Positions 62,930 through 64,000 of a DNA stretch of 64,000 nucleotides are shown here, in pieces. Each line of letters begins with the position of its first letter. Position 1 is the stretch's first letter. The stretch is from Acorus gramineus (lineage: Eukaryota > Streptophyta > Magnoliopsida > Acorales > Acoraceae). The position numbers were made by a program, and so were the translations under genes. The notes under the pieces are model-generated. The model had not been told where the DNA came from. It did not search any database and worked only from the letters and a program-made list of their open reading frames with translations. The stretch is from positions 3,906,001 to 3,970,000 of the forward strand of contig CM060849.1 of the NCBI GenBank assembly GCA_030737835.1, given 5' to 3'.

Positions 62930-64000
62930 ATGCCTCCTCACAGAGGACGGCGCGGACGTGGTCCCTCTCGACCTTTGGAGGTTTCCGGACCTACCAGAGG
63001 CGAGGATGCTACTGGAGAGTCCTTGGCTGTGAGGCCAGGATCGGCGCAGGAGCCTCCTGCATGGAAGCGCGCGTTCGCTCGGATAACAGATTTGGTGGAG
63101 ACTCAGACGAGGGCACTGGAGGCCCAGGCTAGAGTGTTGGCTGGGAAGACTAGAAAGATTCAGGAGCTGAGGGCGGCCCGTGATGCAGTTCCACAGGTCC
63201 CCTTGGTGGCAGATCCGCCTGTGGTACCCGACGTACCCCCAGTCCCCGTGGTGATTTCGGCGGTGAGAGTTCAGGATCCCCAGGAGAGGGAGGTGGAGCT
63301 AGAGGCTGCAGCGCGAGTGCATCAGAGTGGCCTCAGCGCCTTTCTGAAGCTCCACCCTCCCGAGTTCCATGGCCAGACGACGGATCCCCTTGCCCCAGAG
63401 CGTTGGTTGATGGAGGTGGACACGATCTTCTCGACCATGCATTGCACCGACCGCCAGCGAGTCTCCCTGGCCACCTTCATGCTGAAGGGTAGCGCCGCCG
63501 ACTGGTGGGCTACCCGATCGGTGGACATCCCTGAGGGAGTGGAGTAGCTTCTATGGGTGGGATTTCAGAGGTATTTCGTGGAGGAGTACTTCCCGTTCTC
63601 GACGCGCCAGATCGTGATGCAGGAGTTTGAGCAGCTGACGCAGGGCTCCATGTCTGTCGCTGACTACTCCACGCGTTTCACGAGGCTTTCCAGATTCGCC
63701 CCAGCCTTGGTGATGGATGAGGAGATGCGGTGCCGTCGTTTTGAGCTTGGTCTCAGTAGCGCCATTCGGGTGCATGTCACCTCCCAGGCTTTCACGAGGT
63801 ACTCGGACTTGGTGTCTCGGGCGAAGACAGTCGAGCGAGACCTCGGGATCCTCGTGAGGGTTGCGACCCCTTCTGCAGACCAGAGACCTCCCAGGAGCCA
63901 GGACCAGGGACAGCGCAAGAAGAAGAGGCCCCGCTTTGATCAATTAGCGGCTGCCTCTCCTCCAGCAGATGTGGTGCCAGCGCGAGGTCCAGCACCCATT
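62930..64000 (+). pseudogene. Chromovirus gag, premature stop, 3' end outside window
   Basis: MPPHRGRRGRGPSRPLEVSG, then PPEFHGQTTDPLAPERWLME and [22 protein letters not shown] at 63545-63547 replaces the CAG seen in the other copy (VEQLS). The frame then stays open ([36 protein letters not shown]) to the window end. At the other copy's stop (42016) this copy has CAG, so each gag is intact where the other is broken. Confidence 0.9.

Larger units (their letters stand above)
59927..64000 (+). mobile_element. Chromovirus subfamily I, second copy, cut by window end
   Basis: LTR, PBS and gag are present and closely match the element at 38386. Its LTR is shorter, with a deletion near 61890 and without the ~105-bp internal tandem copy. 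The left flank is GTTGT; the matching duplication would be outside the window. Confidence 0.92.

Overview
This window is nuclear DNA of a flowering plant. It has two ordinary intron-split genes with GT-AG introns, many LINE fragments, and long blocks of nested LTR retrotransposons of plant-specific lineages. No tRNA, rRNA or CRISPR was seen. The species cannot be fixed from the sequence.

Layout. 1-1.5 kb: antisense LINE interrupted by a 165-bp C tract, apparently in intron 1 of the next gene. 2.3-5.0 kb (+): exons of a plant cysteine oxidase (thiol dioxygenase), lacking its first exon. 5.5-15.4 kb (-): a nearly complete Tat-type Ty3/gypsy element with two LTRs, PBS, gag, protease, RT, dual RNase H, integrase, a 60-bp minisatellite and an antisense ORF with its own TATA box and intron. 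15.67-15.95 kb: a broken fragment resembling the gibberellin receptor GID1. 16.5-32.2 kb (+): a nine-exon armadillo-repeat gene (837 codons after splicing, probable plastid transit peptide) whose two ~5-kb introns hold LINE debris and a PIF/Harbinger-like element. 32.4-37.4 kb: a perfect 299-bp tandem duplication, a perfect hairpin and a hAT-like element with 8-bp TSD.

37.4-64 kb is a retrotransposon graveyard of one Tekay/Del-like chromovirus group in two LTR subfamilies. A full-length subfamily-I element (38386-49333, TSD CATC-like) sits in an older antisense subfamily-II LTR. A solo subfamily-II LTR (51911-55760) has a perfect CGGCT duplication. A third subfamily-II LTR (56944-59926) is interrupted by another subfamily-I element (59927 to the window end). 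All coding regions carry stops or frameshifts.

The most unusual pattern is inside these 3-4 kb LTRs. Copies that differ greatly elsewhere keep the same short blocks bounded by splice-site-like GT and AG signals, and the sequence between them is hypervariable (in subfamily I an extremely CpG-rich cassette). This looks like a multi-intron 5' leader carried by the LTR. Next in interest are the antisense gene unit of the Tat element, the C tract, and tandem splice donors in the armadillo gene.
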